Part shown: positions 17,447-29,176 of the stretch, piece after piece
How positions within the stretch are numbered: position 1 is the first letter of the stretch
Layout of the letters: each line of letters starts with the position of its first letter
Assembly (NCBI RefSeq): GCF_000621725.1
Contig: NZ_JHXM01000022.1
Coordinates: 1-64,000 of the forward strand
Reading direction: 5' to 3'
Source: Xylanibacter brevis ATCC 19188
GTDB taxonomy: Bacteria > Bacteroidota > Bacteroidia > Bacteroidales > Bacteroidaceae
DNA: 64,000 bases
Notes under the pieces: model-generated
Databases searched by the model: none
Told to the model about the DNA's origin: nothing
Seen by the model: only the letters and a program-made list of their open reading frames with translations
Program-made: the position numbers and the translations under genes

Positions 17447-18107
17447 AGCCCACACGTGTTTTTATCTGTTTACCATAATGGCCTATCTTTTTACGTAATC
17501 TGGTGATGTTCACGTCCACCGTACGATCTCCCACCAGCACATCATTTGGCCAACAATACTTTAATAAGTCTTCCCTAGAAAACACCGTGTTGGGATGCTG
17601 GAGAAAAAAAGATAATAATTCAAATTCCAGTTTGGTGAATTCCAATTCCTTTCCGTCGCATACGACACTCTTGGCATTCAGATCAACCATAATTCCTTCG
17701 TAGGCAATATGATTATCTACAGCAGTCGGACCATTTTGTTGCGATTGAGTACGTCTGAGTACAGCTTTAACCCTGGCCTTCACTTCCTTCATACCCAATG
17801 GCTTAGCAATATAGTCGTCTGCACCGATATTTAGTCCTTTTACCAAATTATCCTCACTATCGAGTGCCGTAATGAAGATAATGGGAATCTGTGCTGTAGC
17901 TGGATTGTTCTTGAGTCTGCGTGCCATCTGGAACCCAGACATTTCTCCCATCATAACATCCAGCAGAATAAGCGTAAAATCTTGTAGAGACAGTTCTAGT
18001 GCCTCCTCTGCTGAATAGGCAGTAACTACCTCAAAACCTTCGTTCTCAAGGTTATATTGCAGTATCTCACAGATATCCTGCTCATCATCCACAACAAGTA
18101 TCTTCAT
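17424..18107 (-). CDS. PhoB/OmpR-family response regulator
   Basis: This 227-aa protein has an N-terminal receiver (1-120) with acidic pair D7-D8, phospho-acceptor Asp50 (LILLDVMMG), the Thr of FITALD and the Lys of DDYIAKPL. A C-terminal winged helix ('KLEFELLSFFLQHPNTVFSR', 'VGDRTVDVNITRLRKKIG') binds DNA, often as tandem dimers on 11-bp half-sites. That fits the 11-bp arrays at four promoters in this locus, so it is the probable PhoB. A -7 element TAACTTTG (complement of 18130-18137) lies just upstream; I see no clear array there. Confidence 0.88.
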   Translation of the reverse strand: MKILVVDDEQDICEILQYNLENEGFEVVTAYSAEEALELSLQDFTLILLDVMMGEMSGFQMARRLKNNPATAQIPIIFITALDSEDNLVKGLNIGADDYIAKPLGMKEVKARVKAVLRRTQSQQNGPTAVDNHIAYEGIMVDLNAKSVVCDGKELEFTKLEFELLSFFLQHPNTVFSREDLLKYCWPNDVLVGDRTVDVNITRLRKKIGHYGKQIKTRVGYGYCFEK

Positions 18108-18362
18108 GATTCTTCTGTATTTCTAGGCACAAAGTTACAGATTATTTCCGAGATAAAATAGGATTTGTATTACAATATTATTAAATCTCAACAATACAGC
18201 TACTTTCATAAATATTTGAATTATCTTTCGAGCCTATCAAGGTGTAAATCTCTTCATTCTTCACGATGAAGATTTTGTTGTGGCGTCTTCGCCTAATGCC
18301 AACTATTACATAAATACACTTAAATCTGCCTAAAAAGTTATTGCAGAATGCTGTATTATCTG

Positions 18363-18371
18363 TATCTTTGC
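18363..18371 (+). promoter_or_regulatory. Promoter -7 element of the Cys-rich small protein gene
   Basis: TATCTTTGC fits TAnnTTTGC, and a TTGCAG about 19 bp upstream serves as the -33 element. The start codon follows 22 bp downstream. Confidence 0.6.
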
Positions 18372-18392
18372 AAAAACAATAATTAGAAGACT

Positions 18393-18557
18393 ATGAATTG
18401 TCCACACAGATCATCAACAGTTGGCGAGACCAACTATTTCGAATGTCCATGTCCCAAGCAATGTGTTCGGCACGGAAAATGCTGCGCATGTGTTGCTCAT
18501 CATCGCAAACATGGCAAGTTGCCCTATTGCTTGAGAACACCAGAAAATCAATCATAA
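18393..18557 (+). CDS. 54-aa Cys/His-rich protein (DUF6485-like)
   Basis: MNCPHRSSTVGETNYF opens a 54-residue protein with a zinc-binding look: CPCPKQC, then RHGKCCACVAHHRKHG and LPYCLR. Eight cysteines and several histidines in this order match what I recall as the DUF6485 family of tiny bacterial proteins, of unknown function. A good promoter precedes it and the esterase gene follows after 39 bp, so the two may be cotranscribed. It is too short to appear in most gene calls. Confidence 0.7.
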   Translation: MNCPHRSSTVGETNYFECPCPKQCVRHGKCCACVAHHRKHGKLPYCLRTPENQS

Positions 18558-18596
18558 AACGGACAGCAAAAGTTTGAATAAAGAAATAAACTGTCA

Positions 18597-19184
18597 ATGA
18601 AAAAGATATTATTCCTGCACGGATTCTTTGCCAGCGGTCAATGCGTGCCTGCTGTGGCGCTGAGAGAGGCATTCGAAGGACGTGCAGAGGTGCTCACTCC
18701 CGATTTGCCAATACATCCACAGATGGCACTGGAGGAAATCCGAGACATCTGTGACAGGGAACATCCCGACCTGCTGGTGGGTAATAGCTGCGGCTCTTTC
18801 TATGCCCAGATGCTGGCTCCCATCGTTGACATCCCTGCCCTACTTGGCAACCCACATTTCCAGATGACAGCATTTCTGAAGGAACGCATCGGAAAGCATG
18901 AATACAAGTCACCACGCAAGGACGGCAATCAGCAGTTTGTCATCGATGAAGCGTTGATACAGGAGTTTTCTGAATTGGAAAATGTTCAGTTCAGCTATTG
19001 CAATCCCTATTATAAGGACAAAGTATGGGGCTTATTTGGAGAGCAAGACACGCTGGCTCACTTCGAACCGATGTTTCTGGAGCATTACAACCACTCATTC
19101 CATTTCCCAGGTGCTCACACCCCAACAGCCGAGGAAGTACGCACCTGGTATGTTCCATTGATTGAGAAAATGCTGATGAAATGA
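18597..19184 (+). CDS. YqiA/YcfP-family alpha/beta-hydrolase (esterase)
   Basis: This 195-aa enzyme is a small serine esterase of the YqiA family, presumably cytoplasmic as there is no signal peptide. The oxyanion start is FLHGFFAS (6-13), the nucleophile elbow GNSCGS places Ser64, the acid is Asp151 in GEQDTL, and the base is His174 in PGAHTP. All three catalytic residues are intact and the length matches E. coli YqiA (193 aa). The natural substrate is unknown. It ends about 45 bp before an intergenic palindrome array. Confidence 0.8.
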   Translation: MKKILFLHGFFASGQCVPAVALREAFEGRAEVLTPDLPIHPQMALEEIRDICDREHPDLLVGNSCGSFYAQMLAPIVDIPALLGNPHFQMTAFLKERIGKHEYKSPRKDGNQQFVIDEALIQEFSELENVQFSYCNPYYKDKVWGLFGEQDTLAHFEPMFLEHYNHSFHFPGAHTPTAEEVRTWYVPLIEKMLMK

Positions 19185-19672
19185 CATAAAGCATGTCAAG
19201 CATCATTTCAGCCACTTTTAGGCCCTTATAGTGGCACTATTAAAAAGTAAAAGTGCCACTATTGACTTGCAATACTAACGCTTTTGGGTCGGATCTAGCC
19301 CCTGGAGCCGAAGCATCTAGCCCCTAGAACGAGCTGATACAGCCCCTGGATCCGACCGATCCAGCCCCTGGAATGACATTCTCCAGCCCCTAGACCCGAT
19401 TTAACAGCTAAGGTTTCCCAATAGAGAAGCTTAACTATTAGCCTGAGAAAGTAAAACTATCAGCTGCTAATTCAAGACATCTTTCTTTGCCTATTGTTAT
19501 GAATTGTTCAAAAATCCATTTTTTTGTTGAAATTTGAACCTAAACAAACAATTATTGAAAGAAATTACTTAAATTTGTTGGCGAAAAGGATAAAAACAAA
19601 GCTGCAATACAAAAGCTACGATAACACAAGTGTTCTAAGATGAACAATTAATGGTATAATACAAAAAAGACT
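19185..19672. other. 488-bp gap before the flavin reductase gene
   Basis: The first half holds the palindrome array (19228-19404). Beyond it the sequence is AT-rich. TAAATTTG (19570-19577) is a possible -7 element for the flavin reductase gene, giving a leader of about 90 nt. I see no small gene here. Confidence 0.5.
19228..19404. repeat. Array of short palindromes on a 22-bp pitch
   Basis: Two palindromes ATAGTG-G-CACTAT (centre 19234) and AGTG-C-CACT (centre 19256) are followed by five 13-bp palindromes of the form TCYAG-CCC-CTRGA, with centres at 19300, 19322, 19344, 19366 and 19388. All centres fall on a 22-bp register, with one slot (19278) not palindromic. The 9-bp linkers are unrelated. 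Arms change together: TCTAG pairs with CTAGA in one unit, TCCAG with CTGGA in another. The period is not a multiple of three, so it is not coding. Confidence 0.8.
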
Positions 19673-20236
19673 ATGAAGAGCTTTAAATCAAATGCTTGGC
19701 TACTGCCACAGCCTGTAATGGTTATCGGAACGTATGATCAAGAAGGCAAGCCCAATGCCATGAATGCGGCATGGGGCGGCCAATGGGATATGAAGGAAAT
19801 CATCATCTCGCTTGGTTCACATCAGACGACAGATAATCTGGCCAAGAATCCCGAGTTCACCGTGACTTTTGCTACTGCTGAGACGATGATAGCCTCCGAC
19901 TATGTAGGCATCGTGAGCGGCAGGAACACACCCGACAAGATGGAAAGAACGGGATGGACCATCGAGAAGGCGCCCAACATCAACGCACCTATTTTCAAAG
20001 AGTTTCCGATGACACTGGAATGCCGCGTGAAGCAGAAGATTGACGAGAGCGAGACGGGCTGCTACCTCATTGCAGAAATCGTGAACATCCTCTGCGACGA
20101 GAAGTATCTGGCTGAAGACGGCAAGCCCGATGTTGCAAAGATGGGACTGATCACCCTCGACCCCGTTCATCACACCTACATCCAACTGGGTGAGACCGTT
20201 GGCAAGGCTTTTGCCGATGGCAAACAACTGAAATAG
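19673..20236 (+). CDS. Flavin reductase family protein (FMN-binding split barrel)
   Basis: This 187-aa protein has the split-barrel flavin reductase pattern: PQPVMVIGTYDQEGKPNAMN at 12-31, then 'WDMKEIIISLGSHQTT' and 'GRNTPDKMERTGW'. Such proteins bind FMN and reduce it with NAD(P)H or act as flavoredoxins. It is followed 30 bp later by an iron-dependent alcohol dehydrogenase and a CAT-like acyltransferase in the same direction, so a small redox operon is likely. Confidence 0.85.
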   Translation: MKSFKSNAWLLPQPVMVIGTYDQEGKPNAMNAAWGGQWDMKEIIISLGSHQTTDNLAKNPEFTVTFATAETMIASDYVGIVSGRNTPDKMERTGWTIEKAPNINAPIFKEFPMTLECRVKQKIDESETGCYLIAEIVNILCDEKYLAEDGKPDVAKMGLITLDPVHHTYIQLGETVGKAFADGKQLK

Positions 20237-20266
20237 AATTAATTACTAAAAAAAAGATTTTAAAAT

Positions 20267-21439
20267 ATGCTTGGAAATTTTTCTTATTACAACCCCACCA
20301 AACTTTATTTTGGTGATGAATCCCTGAACTTCCTCAAGGACGAACTGAAAGGATATGGCCCCGTGGTGCTGCTGAACTATGGCAGCGGTAGCGTGAAGCG
20401 CAATGGTATCTACGATCAGGTGGTGGCTATACTGAAAGAAGCTGGCAAGACCATCATTGAGAACCCCGGTGTGATGACCAATCCCACATTGGAGAAACTG
20501 CATGAGGGCGTGATTATTGCCCGCGAGAATGAGGTGGACCTGATTATCGCTCTGGGCGGTGGCAGCGTGTGCGACTATTCGAAAGCAGTGGCAGCATCTG
20601 TCTATTACGAGGGCGACTATTGGGACCAGTTCTGGCTGAAGCAGCAGAACCCTGCTAAGGATCAGCGACTGCTGCCCGTGGGCTGCATCCTTACGATGGC
20701 TGGCACTGGTTCGGAGATGAATGCCGGCACGGTGATTACTGATGCTGAGCACACATTCAAGGTGGGCCACGTGTTCGACAGCCGACTGATGCCTAAGTTC
20801 TCTATTCTCAATCCTAAGTTCACCATGACTGTGCCCGAGAACCAGATGAAGGCTGGCATCTACGACATCATGAACCACATCATGGAGCAATACTTCTCTG
20901 ACTTCGACGACAACACCAGCGACTACCTCTCTGAGGGACTGATGCGCTCACTGATACAGAGCAGCCGCATCGCTGTCAAGAACCCACAGGACTACGAGGC
21001 ACGCTCTAACATCATGTGGACAGCCACATGGGCACTGAACACCCTCATCGGACTGGGCAAGAAGGAAGACTGGATGGTACACATGATTGGTCACAGCGTG
21101 GGTGCCTGGACGCACGCCCCTCACGGCTATGCACTGGCTTCTGTATCGATGGCCTACTATCGTCGCGCCATGCAGAACGGACTGCCTAAGTTTGTGCGTT
21201 TCGCCAAGAACGTATGGAATATCAGTGGCGAAGGAATGACCGACGAGCAGATTGCCGAAGCAGGTCTGCAGGCCCTGAAGGCATGGATGCTGGAGATTGG
21301 TCTGCCGCTGACCATCAGTGAACTGGGTGCCACTGCCGAAATGATTCCTGGCATCACCGAGACTACCGTGGTCTATCCCGCAGGTTACCTGAATCTGACG
21401 AAGGGCGACATCACGGAGATTCTGAAGGAGAGCATGTAA
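20267..21439 (+). CDS. Iron-containing alcohol dehydrogenase (BDH/YqhD type)
   Basis: This 390-aa enzyme reduces aldehydes to alcohols with NAD(P)H using an active-site metal. Visible are the nucleotide site LIIALGGGSVCDYSK (about 101-115), TMAGTGSEMNAG, and the metal ligands around 'MNHIMEQYF' and HMIGHSVGAWTHAPHG. Length and motifs match YqhD/butanol dehydrogenase proteins, which often detoxify aldehydes. It sits between the flavin reductase and the acyltransferase genes. Confidence 0.9.
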   Translation: MLGNFSYYNPTKLYFGDESLNFLKDELKGYGPVVLLNYGSGSVKRNGIYDQVVAILKEAGKTIIENPGVMTNPTLEKLHEGVIIARENEVDLIIALGGGSVCDYSKAVAASVYYEGDYWDQFWLKQQNPAKDQRLLPVGCILTMAGTGSEMNAGTVITDAEHTFKVGHVFDSRLMPKFSILNPKFTMTVPENQMKAGIYDIMNHIMEQYFSDFDDNTSDYLSEGLMRSLIQSSRIAVKNPQDYEARSNIMWTATWALNTLIGLGKKEDWMVHMIGHSVGAWTHAPHGYALASVSMAYYRRAMQNGLPKFVRFAKNVWNISGEGMTDEQIAEAGLQALKAWMLEIGLPLTISELGATAEMIPGITETTVVYPAGYLNLTKGDITEILKESM

Positions 21440-21476
21440 TACTCATTGCATGCTTTGAGTAATTAACAAAACGCAG

Positions 21477-22094
21477 ATGAAAACGGAAATAAATCCAAAC
21501 GAGACAAGCAGGCGCAACGCATTCAACTGGTGGATATCATCAACGCAGCCAATGGTGACCGTCGTTAAGACTTTCAACGTGGGAAAACTGCGCAAGGCAA
21601 GCAAACGCATGGGCATCAAGTTTAACACGTTGCTGTGTTGGTGCATTGGTAAGGCTGCCAGCACGGTAGATGAGTTCTACCTTTTGCCAGAAGACGGCAA
21701 GATGTACCGATACGACAAGTTAGCTATTAACGTGATAGTGATAGACAAAAAAGGCGGCATCAGCATGTGTGACATCCCCTACTCCGATAACATTCGGACG
21801 TTTGATGCCGACTACCAACGTCTCACTGCACTTGCTATAGATAAGTGCGAAATACTGTCGCTAGATGGCTACATGGTAATAGGCACTTCGGCATTGCCAC
21901 AAACCGAACTCGACGTCATTGTAAACCAATACTCTGGTACGCTGAATAATCCCTTTGCAGTTTGGGGAAGGTATCGCAGAAGTCTGTTCAAGACCACGCT
22001 GCCCATCAGTTTTCAGTTCCACCACGCACAGATGGACGGCTTGCACGCCTGTCGCTTCCTGAACAATCTTCAGGCGGAAATCAATCGATTATAG
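21477..22094 (+). CDS. Chloramphenicol acetyltransferase-like acyltransferase
   Basis: This 205-aa protein has the CAT fold signature FHHAQMDGLH, with catalytic His183 and structural Asp187, and 'FNTLLCWCIGKAA' in the N-terminal third. True CATs are about 215 aa trimers using acetyl-CoA. The N-terminal part is divergent from resistance enzymes and chromosomal CAT-like proteins often do not confer resistance, so the substrate is uncertain. It is followed by a strong intrinsic terminator at 22122. Confidence 0.75.
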   Translation: MKTEINPNETSRRNAFNWWISSTQPMVTVVKTFNVGKLRKASKRMGIKFNTLLCWCIGKAASTVDEFYLLPEDGKMYRYDKLAINVIVIDKKGGISMCDIPYSDNIRTFDADYQRLTALAIDKCEILSLDGYMVIGTSALPQTELDVIVNQYSGTLNNPFAVWGRYRRSLFKTTLPISFQFHHAQMDGLHACRFLNNLQAEINRL

Positions 22095-22121
22095 ATAAAA
22101 GTACGTTTTCGATGTAACAAC

Positions 22122-22157
22122 AAAGCAGGACTTATCTTTTTAGTCCTGCTTTTTTAT
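22122..22157 (+). terminator. Intrinsic terminator of the redox operon
   Basis: AAAGCAGGACT (22122-22132) pairs with AGTCCTGCTTT (22142-22152) and a T-run follows. Confidence 0.85.
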
Positions 22158-22200
22158 GGCGCGTCATTTGCGCTACATTCTTTTGATTGCTGGGAAAACA

Positions 22201-22241
22201 AAAACTCCGAAGCCCTTTGTTTATCGGAGTTTCGGAGTTTT
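22201..22241 (-). terminator. Intrinsic terminator downstream of tRNA-Cys
   Basis: AAACTCCGAA and TTCGGAGTTT form the stem. On the minus strand a T-rich run (GGAGTTTTTGTTTT) follows, which fits termination of the leftward tRNA transcript. Confidence 0.6.
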
Positions 22242-22247
22242 ACTGCG

Positions 22248-22319
22248 AGGTGCCTGGCGGATTCGAACCGCCGTAGACGGTTTTGCAGACCGTTGACTAA
22301 GCCACTCATCCAAGGCACC
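22248..22319 (-). tRNA. tRNA-Cys (GCA)
   Basis: On the minus strand the acceptor arm GGTGCCT pairs with AGGCACC, followed by the discriminator T expected for Cys. The anticodon loop CTGCAAA gives GCA; the T arm is GGCGG-TTCGAAT-CCGCC. CCA is not encoded. Confidence 0.95.
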
Positions 22320-22345
22320 ATTGCTTTTTTGCGAGTGCAAAGGTA

Positions 22346-22543
22346 CTATATATTTTTTGGATTGCCAAATTTTTCTGCCACTTTTTTCTTGTCGCAGGCT
22401 TGTTTTCTATCAATTTTGTTCTTCAGGTCGCATCCAGGGCATCCATAACAGGGATTATTGCGTTCTAGAAACACCTGATAGATGCGCCATGAAGCATACG
22501 CCAAAGCAGCAATCAAGATGATAAAAACCAAAGCTGTTTGCAT
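22346..22543 (-). CDS. FeoB-associated Cys-rich membrane protein
   Basis: This 65-aa protein has one N-terminal membrane helix (about 3-24, ALVFIILIAALAYASW) and a cytoplasmic cysteine cluster C32-x2-C35-x2-C38 with C50 later (NPCYGCPGCDL), the pattern of the FeoB-associated family. Members usually sit next to ferrous-iron transporter FeoB; here no feo gene is visible, so it is an orphan copy or encoded apart from its partner. The role in iron binding or delivery is inferred from the family. Confidence 0.7.
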   Translation of the reverse strand: MQTALVFIILIAALAYASWRIYQVFLERNNPCYGCPGCDLKNKIDRKQACDKKKVAEKFGNPKNI

Positions 22544-22578
22544 ATAAATAATATAGTTCGCGTACCTTTTAATAATTA

Positions 22579-23538
22579 TTATATGATTTTATGGAAGAAA
22601 GCACTGATGGCATTCATCATTCTGGTAGGATGCGAGGCATCCTCTATGCACGCTGGGTTCACCACAGCTCGAAGCCCACGAGAAACAATCTCCACATCGA
22701 TGTCTGTTCCCATGATGGTGGGGTCGCCATCGTAGTGGACGGCTCCCTCCTTCTGACGATGGATATGAATCTTTCGGGCTTGGAAGGTCTTGATGCGAGA
22801 ATTGTTTGGAAGCGTCTTTGCAAACATATCAAGTGCGATACCTGGTGCCTCCAACATGCTGAACGGCTCCATGATAATCACATCCAGAAGTCCATCCTGC
22901 ATCGAGGCGCCTGGAGCTATATAGGCATTGTTGCCATATTGGGCTGCGTTGGCACATGCGATCAAAAAAGCCTCATAGCTATGTGTGCTAGATTCGTCTG
23001 TCACGGTATAGACGTCTGGTTGGTATTTCAAGCCCTCTTTCAGCACATTCTCAACGTAGGTTGTCAGCCCGCGTTTGCCAGCCTCAGCAAACTTCAACGA
23101 GATGAAAGCATCAAAGCCCATGCCACAGGTACAAAAGAACGGATGTCCGCCCACCTTTCCATAGTCGAAGGCCTCGATATGTCCCTGATTGATAATCTCT
23201 AATGCCCCTTTCATATTCATCGGAATACGCATATGCCGAGCCAGTCCGTTGCCTGAACCACAAGGAATAATGCCCAACGCAGTGCTTTTCTCTGTCAGGG
23301 CGCTGGCCACCTCGTTCACTGTACCATCGCCACCTACAGCCACACATATATCGACACCCCTGTCGGCACACTCACTGGCTATCTCGGAAGCATGCCCCGC
23401 ACGCTCCGTCTTCACCAGCTTCCAGTCGTACCTGTCAGCATCAATCACAGAGGCAATCAGTTCCTCAAGTCCCTCTTTCGAACGCGTACCGGAAATTGGA
23501 TTTACGATGAAAACTATCTGTTGTTTCTTATCTTGCAT
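22579..23538 (-). CDS. Diacylglycerol/lipid kinase (YegS/BmrU type)
   Basis: This 319-aa protein (ATG at 23538; the longer frame to 23595 reads through the promoter) phosphorylates a lipid hydroxyl with ATP. It shows IVNPISGTRSKEG (11-23), the nucleotide motif AVGGDGTVNEVASAL (67-81) and CGSGNGLARHM. It is divergent from the serine palmitoyltransferase gene, separated by 150 bp. A sphingoid base or ceramide is therefore a possible substrate besides diacylglycerol (inference). Its -7 element TAATTTTGC lies at 23543-23551, only four bases from the start, so the mRNA may be nearly leaderless. Confidence 0.85.
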   Translation of the reverse strand: MQDKKQQIVFIVNPISGTRSKEGLEELIASVIDADRYDWKLVKTERAGHASEIASECADRGVDICVAVGGDGTVNEVASALTEKSTALGIIPCGSGNGLARHMRIPMNMKGALEIINQGHIEAFDYGKVGGHPFFCTCGMGFDAFISLKFAEAGKRGLTTYVENVLKEGLKYQPDVYTVTDESSTHSYEAFLIACANAAQYGNNAYIAPGASMQDGLLDVIIMEPFSMLEAPGIALDMFAKTLPNNSRIKTFQARKIHIHRQKEGAVHYDGDPTIMGTDIDVEIVSRGLRAVVNPACIEDASHPTRMMNAISAFFHKII

Positions 23539-23542
23539 GTTT

Positions 23543-23551
23543 GCAAAATTA
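23543..23551 (-). promoter_or_regulatory. -7 element abutting the lipid kinase start
   Basis: TAATTTTGC on the minus strand ends four bases before the ATG at 23538. With transcription normally starting about seven bases downstream of this element, the transcript would be leaderless or nearly so. Confidence 0.5.
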
Positions 23552-23645
23552 CAAAAATAAGAGAGAATAAAAGGAGAAAAGATGATAAAATACATGAAAA
23601 AGCACTTTTATTGAGAAAAAATAGCACGTTTTACAGAATTTTGTG

Positions 23646-23654
23646 TAACTTTGC
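23646..23654 (+). promoter_or_regulatory. -7 element of the serine palmitoyltransferase gene
   Basis: TAACTTTGC fits the Bacteroidetes consensus exactly and lies 34 bp before the ATG. Confidence 0.65.
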
Positions 23655-23688
23655 AGCCTGTAAAAAGCAAATACCTATAAACAAGAAT

Positions 23689-24876
23689 ATGGGACAATTA
23701 CAAGAAAGATACAAATCGTATCGCATACCTCAGGAGGCAATGGCAAAAGGAATCTATCCTTATTTCCGTGCCATCACTGGCAAACAGGGAACTGAGGTTG
23801 AGATGGGAGGCCACAAAGTTCTGATGTTTGGTTCTAATGCCTACACAGGTCTTACAGGTGACCAGCGCATTATAGACAAAGCTAAGGAAGCTTTGGAGAA
23901 ATATGGTACAGGTTGTGCTGGAAGTCGTTTCCTCAATGGTACACTTGATATCCATATCCAGTTGGAGAAAGAGATTGCCAAGTTCATTGGCAAGGACGAC
24001 TGTCTGTGCTTCTCTACCGGATTCAGCGTAAACCAGGGTGTCATCCCTGCCCTTCTGAGCAAAGACGACTTTGTGATTTGTGACGATCGTGACCACGCCT
24101 CTATCGTTGACGGACGCCGTTTGGCTTTTGCCAAGCAGCTGCACTACAAGCACAATGATATGGAAGACCTGGAGCGCGTACTCCAGAAGCTACCTCAGGA
24201 AGCTATTAAGCTCATCGTTGTTGATGGTGTATTCTCTATGGAGGGCGACCTCTGCAAACTGCCAGAGATTGTTAAGCTGAAGCACAAGTACAACTGCTCA
24301 ATCATGGTTGACGAGGCACACGGCGTAGGCGTATTCGGACGTCAGGGTCGTGGCGTTTGCGACCACTTCGGACTGACCGACGAGGTTGACCTCATCATGG
24401 GTACCTTCTCTAAGTCGCTCGCCTCTATTGGTGGTTTCATCACTGCCGATGCTGACACTATCAACTGGTTGCGCCACACCTGCCGCACCTATATCTTCTC
24501 AGCCTCTAACACACCTGCTGCTACAGCTGCCGCAATGGAAGCCCTGCACATCATCCAGAATGAACCCGAGCGTATTGAGAAGTTGTGGAAAGTGACTCGC
24601 TACGCCCTGAAGCGTTTCCGCGAGGAAGGTTTCGAGATTGGCGATACCGAGAGCCCCATCATCCCACTCTACGTGCGTGATGTTGACAAGACATTCCTTG
24701 TGACAGCACTTGCCTTTAATGCTGGCGTATTCATCAACCCTGTTATTCCTCCTGCATGTGCACCTCAAGACACGCTCGTACGCTATGCTCTGATGGCTAC
24801 ACATACCGAAGAACAGGTGGAACGTTCGGTTGTAGCACTGAAAAAGATCTTTGTTGAGCAAGGAATCATAAAATAA
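23689..24876 (+). CDS. spt: Serine palmitoyltransferase (alpha-oxoamine synthase)
   Basis: This 395-aa PLP enzyme condenses serine with an acyl-CoA to 3-ketosphinganine, the first step of sphingolipid synthesis in Bacteroidetes. I start at the ATG at 23689, placed after a perfect -7 element; the open frame upstream is not coding. Key residues: His136 (DDRDHASI), Asp208 and His211 (MVDEAHGVGVFG), and the PLP lysine Lys242 (GTFSKSLAS). Related enzymes (KBL, AONS) share these residues. The choice of SPT rests on length, the genus-level expectation and 'YGTGCAGSRFLNGT', so some doubt remains. Confidence 0.85.
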   Translation: MGQLQERYKSYRIPQEAMAKGIYPYFRAITGKQGTEVEMGGHKVLMFGSNAYTGLTGDQRIIDKAKEALEKYGTGCAGSRFLNGTLDIHIQLEKEIAKFIGKDDCLCFSTGFSVNQGVIPALLSKDDFVICDDRDHASIVDGRRLAFAKQLHYKHNDMEDLERVLQKLPQEAIKLIVVDGVFSMEGDLCKLPEIVKLKHKYNCSIMVDEAHGVGVFGRQGRGVCDHFGLTDEVDLIMGTFSKSLASIGGFITADADTINWLRHTCRTYIFSASNTPAATAAAMEALHIIQNEPERIEKLWKVTRYALKRFREEGFEIGDTESPIIPLYVRDVDKTFLVTALAFNAGVFINPVIPPACAPQDTLVRYALMATHTEEQVERSVVALKKIFVEQGIIK

Positions 24877-24911
24877 TTGCGGAAAAATTTGCAAGGGTCA
24901 CAAAAATTGTG

Positions 24912-24920
24912 TACCTTTGC
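24912..24920 (+). promoter_or_regulatory. -7 element of tRNA-Pro
   Basis: TACCTTTGC lies 12 bp upstream of the tRNA, with TTGCAA about 19 bp further up as the -33 element. Confidence 0.65.
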
Positions 24921-24931
24921 ACCCGCAAAAA

Positions 24932-25004
24932 CGAGGTGTAGCGCAGTTGGTAGCGTTCCTGGTTTGGGACCAGGCTGTCGCAGGTTCGAGTCCTGTCACC
25001 TCGA
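24932..25004 (+). tRNA. tRNA-Pro (TGG)
   Basis: Acceptor CGAGGTG pairs with CACCTCG, discriminator A. The anticodon stem CCTGG/CCAGG encloses loop TTTGGGA, giving TGG. The T loop GCAGG-TTCGAGT-CCTGT is normal. CCA is not encoded. Confidence 0.95.
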
Positions 25005-25018
25005 CAAAAGCAAAAAGA

Positions 25019-25056
25019 AAGCCGTTAACTTTCAAAGTTAGCGGCTTATTTTTTTA
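25019..25056. terminator. Bidirectional terminator between tRNA-Pro and the esterase gene
   Basis: AAGCCGTTAACTTT (25019-25032) pairs with AAAGTTAGCGGCTT (25034-25047). T-runs are present on both strands outside the stem. Confidence 0.8.
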
Positions 25057-25949
25057 TTCCTTCATCAGCAGGAACCAGTCGCGAAGAACACCTTTATACT
25101 GATCTTGAGAATCTGCCACCATCATCCATAGACCTGAAGCAATCTCACACATGCCTTCGACATTGGCAAATTTGCGCTTTGTCAGAGTCAGGCGTGTACG
25201 GATCTCTTTTACCAGATGCTTTTCAAGACAGGCAGAATCACCTGGATATACAGCATAAACACGCACTATAGACTTCGCTCCAATCTTCAGCCGAGGGACG
25301 TACACCTGGCGCTCTACCACCAGCAAGCGGCCATCGCTCAGGGCGCACAATTCAGAAACGCCATGAAGGTAAACCTTTCCCTGGGGATCGTCTGGCCGAT
25401 AGAAATACTGTTTGGCTGGCAGAAGATTGTCTGCAAAACTCTGTATGCGCAACACGCTATCGCCCTTCAACGGATGTTCTGTAGTGGTGAAAAACAAATG
25501 TCTGACTCGGTCGTATGTCAGCGCCTCAAGACCATAGTTGCTATCAGCTCTACGAAACACCTCTGGCAATGCCAAGCGCCGTCCTGTACGCTGTCCGTCT
25601 AACGTATACTCATAGACCTCATTATCGCGTTCGCCAGAGATAAACAAAGAGTTTGACGACGGGCAATAGCAAACGCCCTCCATATCACGATTAGGCAATC
25701 CGCTCTTTCTGAAGCCCCGATTCTCCACTTTACGAATCTTGCCACGAAGCGTGTCTATCTGCATCTTGAAAACAAAGAAGCCGTCCTCATCAGCCTTATC
25801 ACTAACCACAGCATAACAGTCGTCGCCGAAAGCACAAATGCCACTATAGTTTCCTGCCGGTATCTCGCGTGGAAACTTCTGGAATCTCTGAGAAAAAAGT
25901 GATAGCGGCACCATGAGTACCGCTATCATTACGAATCTTGTATTCAACA

Positions 25950-25950
<1 letters not shown>
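25054..25950 (-). CDS. Secreted esterase-like/phytase-like beta-propeller protein
   Basis: This 298-aa protein has a signal peptide (MLNTRFVMIAVLMVPLSLFS) and the 'esterase-like activity of phytase' family pattern: NYSGICAFGDDCYAVVSDKA, 'RDMEGVCYCPSSNSLFISGE' and 'KFANVEGMCEIASGLWMMVA', which recur as blades. It should act in the periplasm or at the surface; phosphoesterase activity is predicted but rarely shown. The start overlaps the stop of the GH2 gene by one base (TAATG), so the two are coupled. Confidence 0.7.
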
Positions 25951-29087
<3,137 letters not shown>

Positions 29088-29163
29088 TTAGGTTTTATGC
29101 TGCAAAAATACGAAAAATAAACAGAAATTCGGTAACAATTATAACTTTTCAACCTTTTTTTAG

Positions 29164-29172
29164 TACCTTTGC
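29164..29172 (+). promoter_or_regulatory. -7 element abutting the endonuclease III start
   Basis: TACCTTTGC ends four bases before the ATG at 29177, so the transcript is probably leaderless. Confidence 0.55.
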
Positions 29173-29176
29173 CCAC

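Noticed and set aside
18130..18176. Pho-box at the response regulator promoter
   Set aside because: Only one TGTAAT is present, and it is one base off the phase seen in the other promoters.
20246..20890. 214-codon frame antisense to the alcohol dehydrogenase
   Set aside because: It is fully covered by the recognised enzyme gene and His-rich without any motif.
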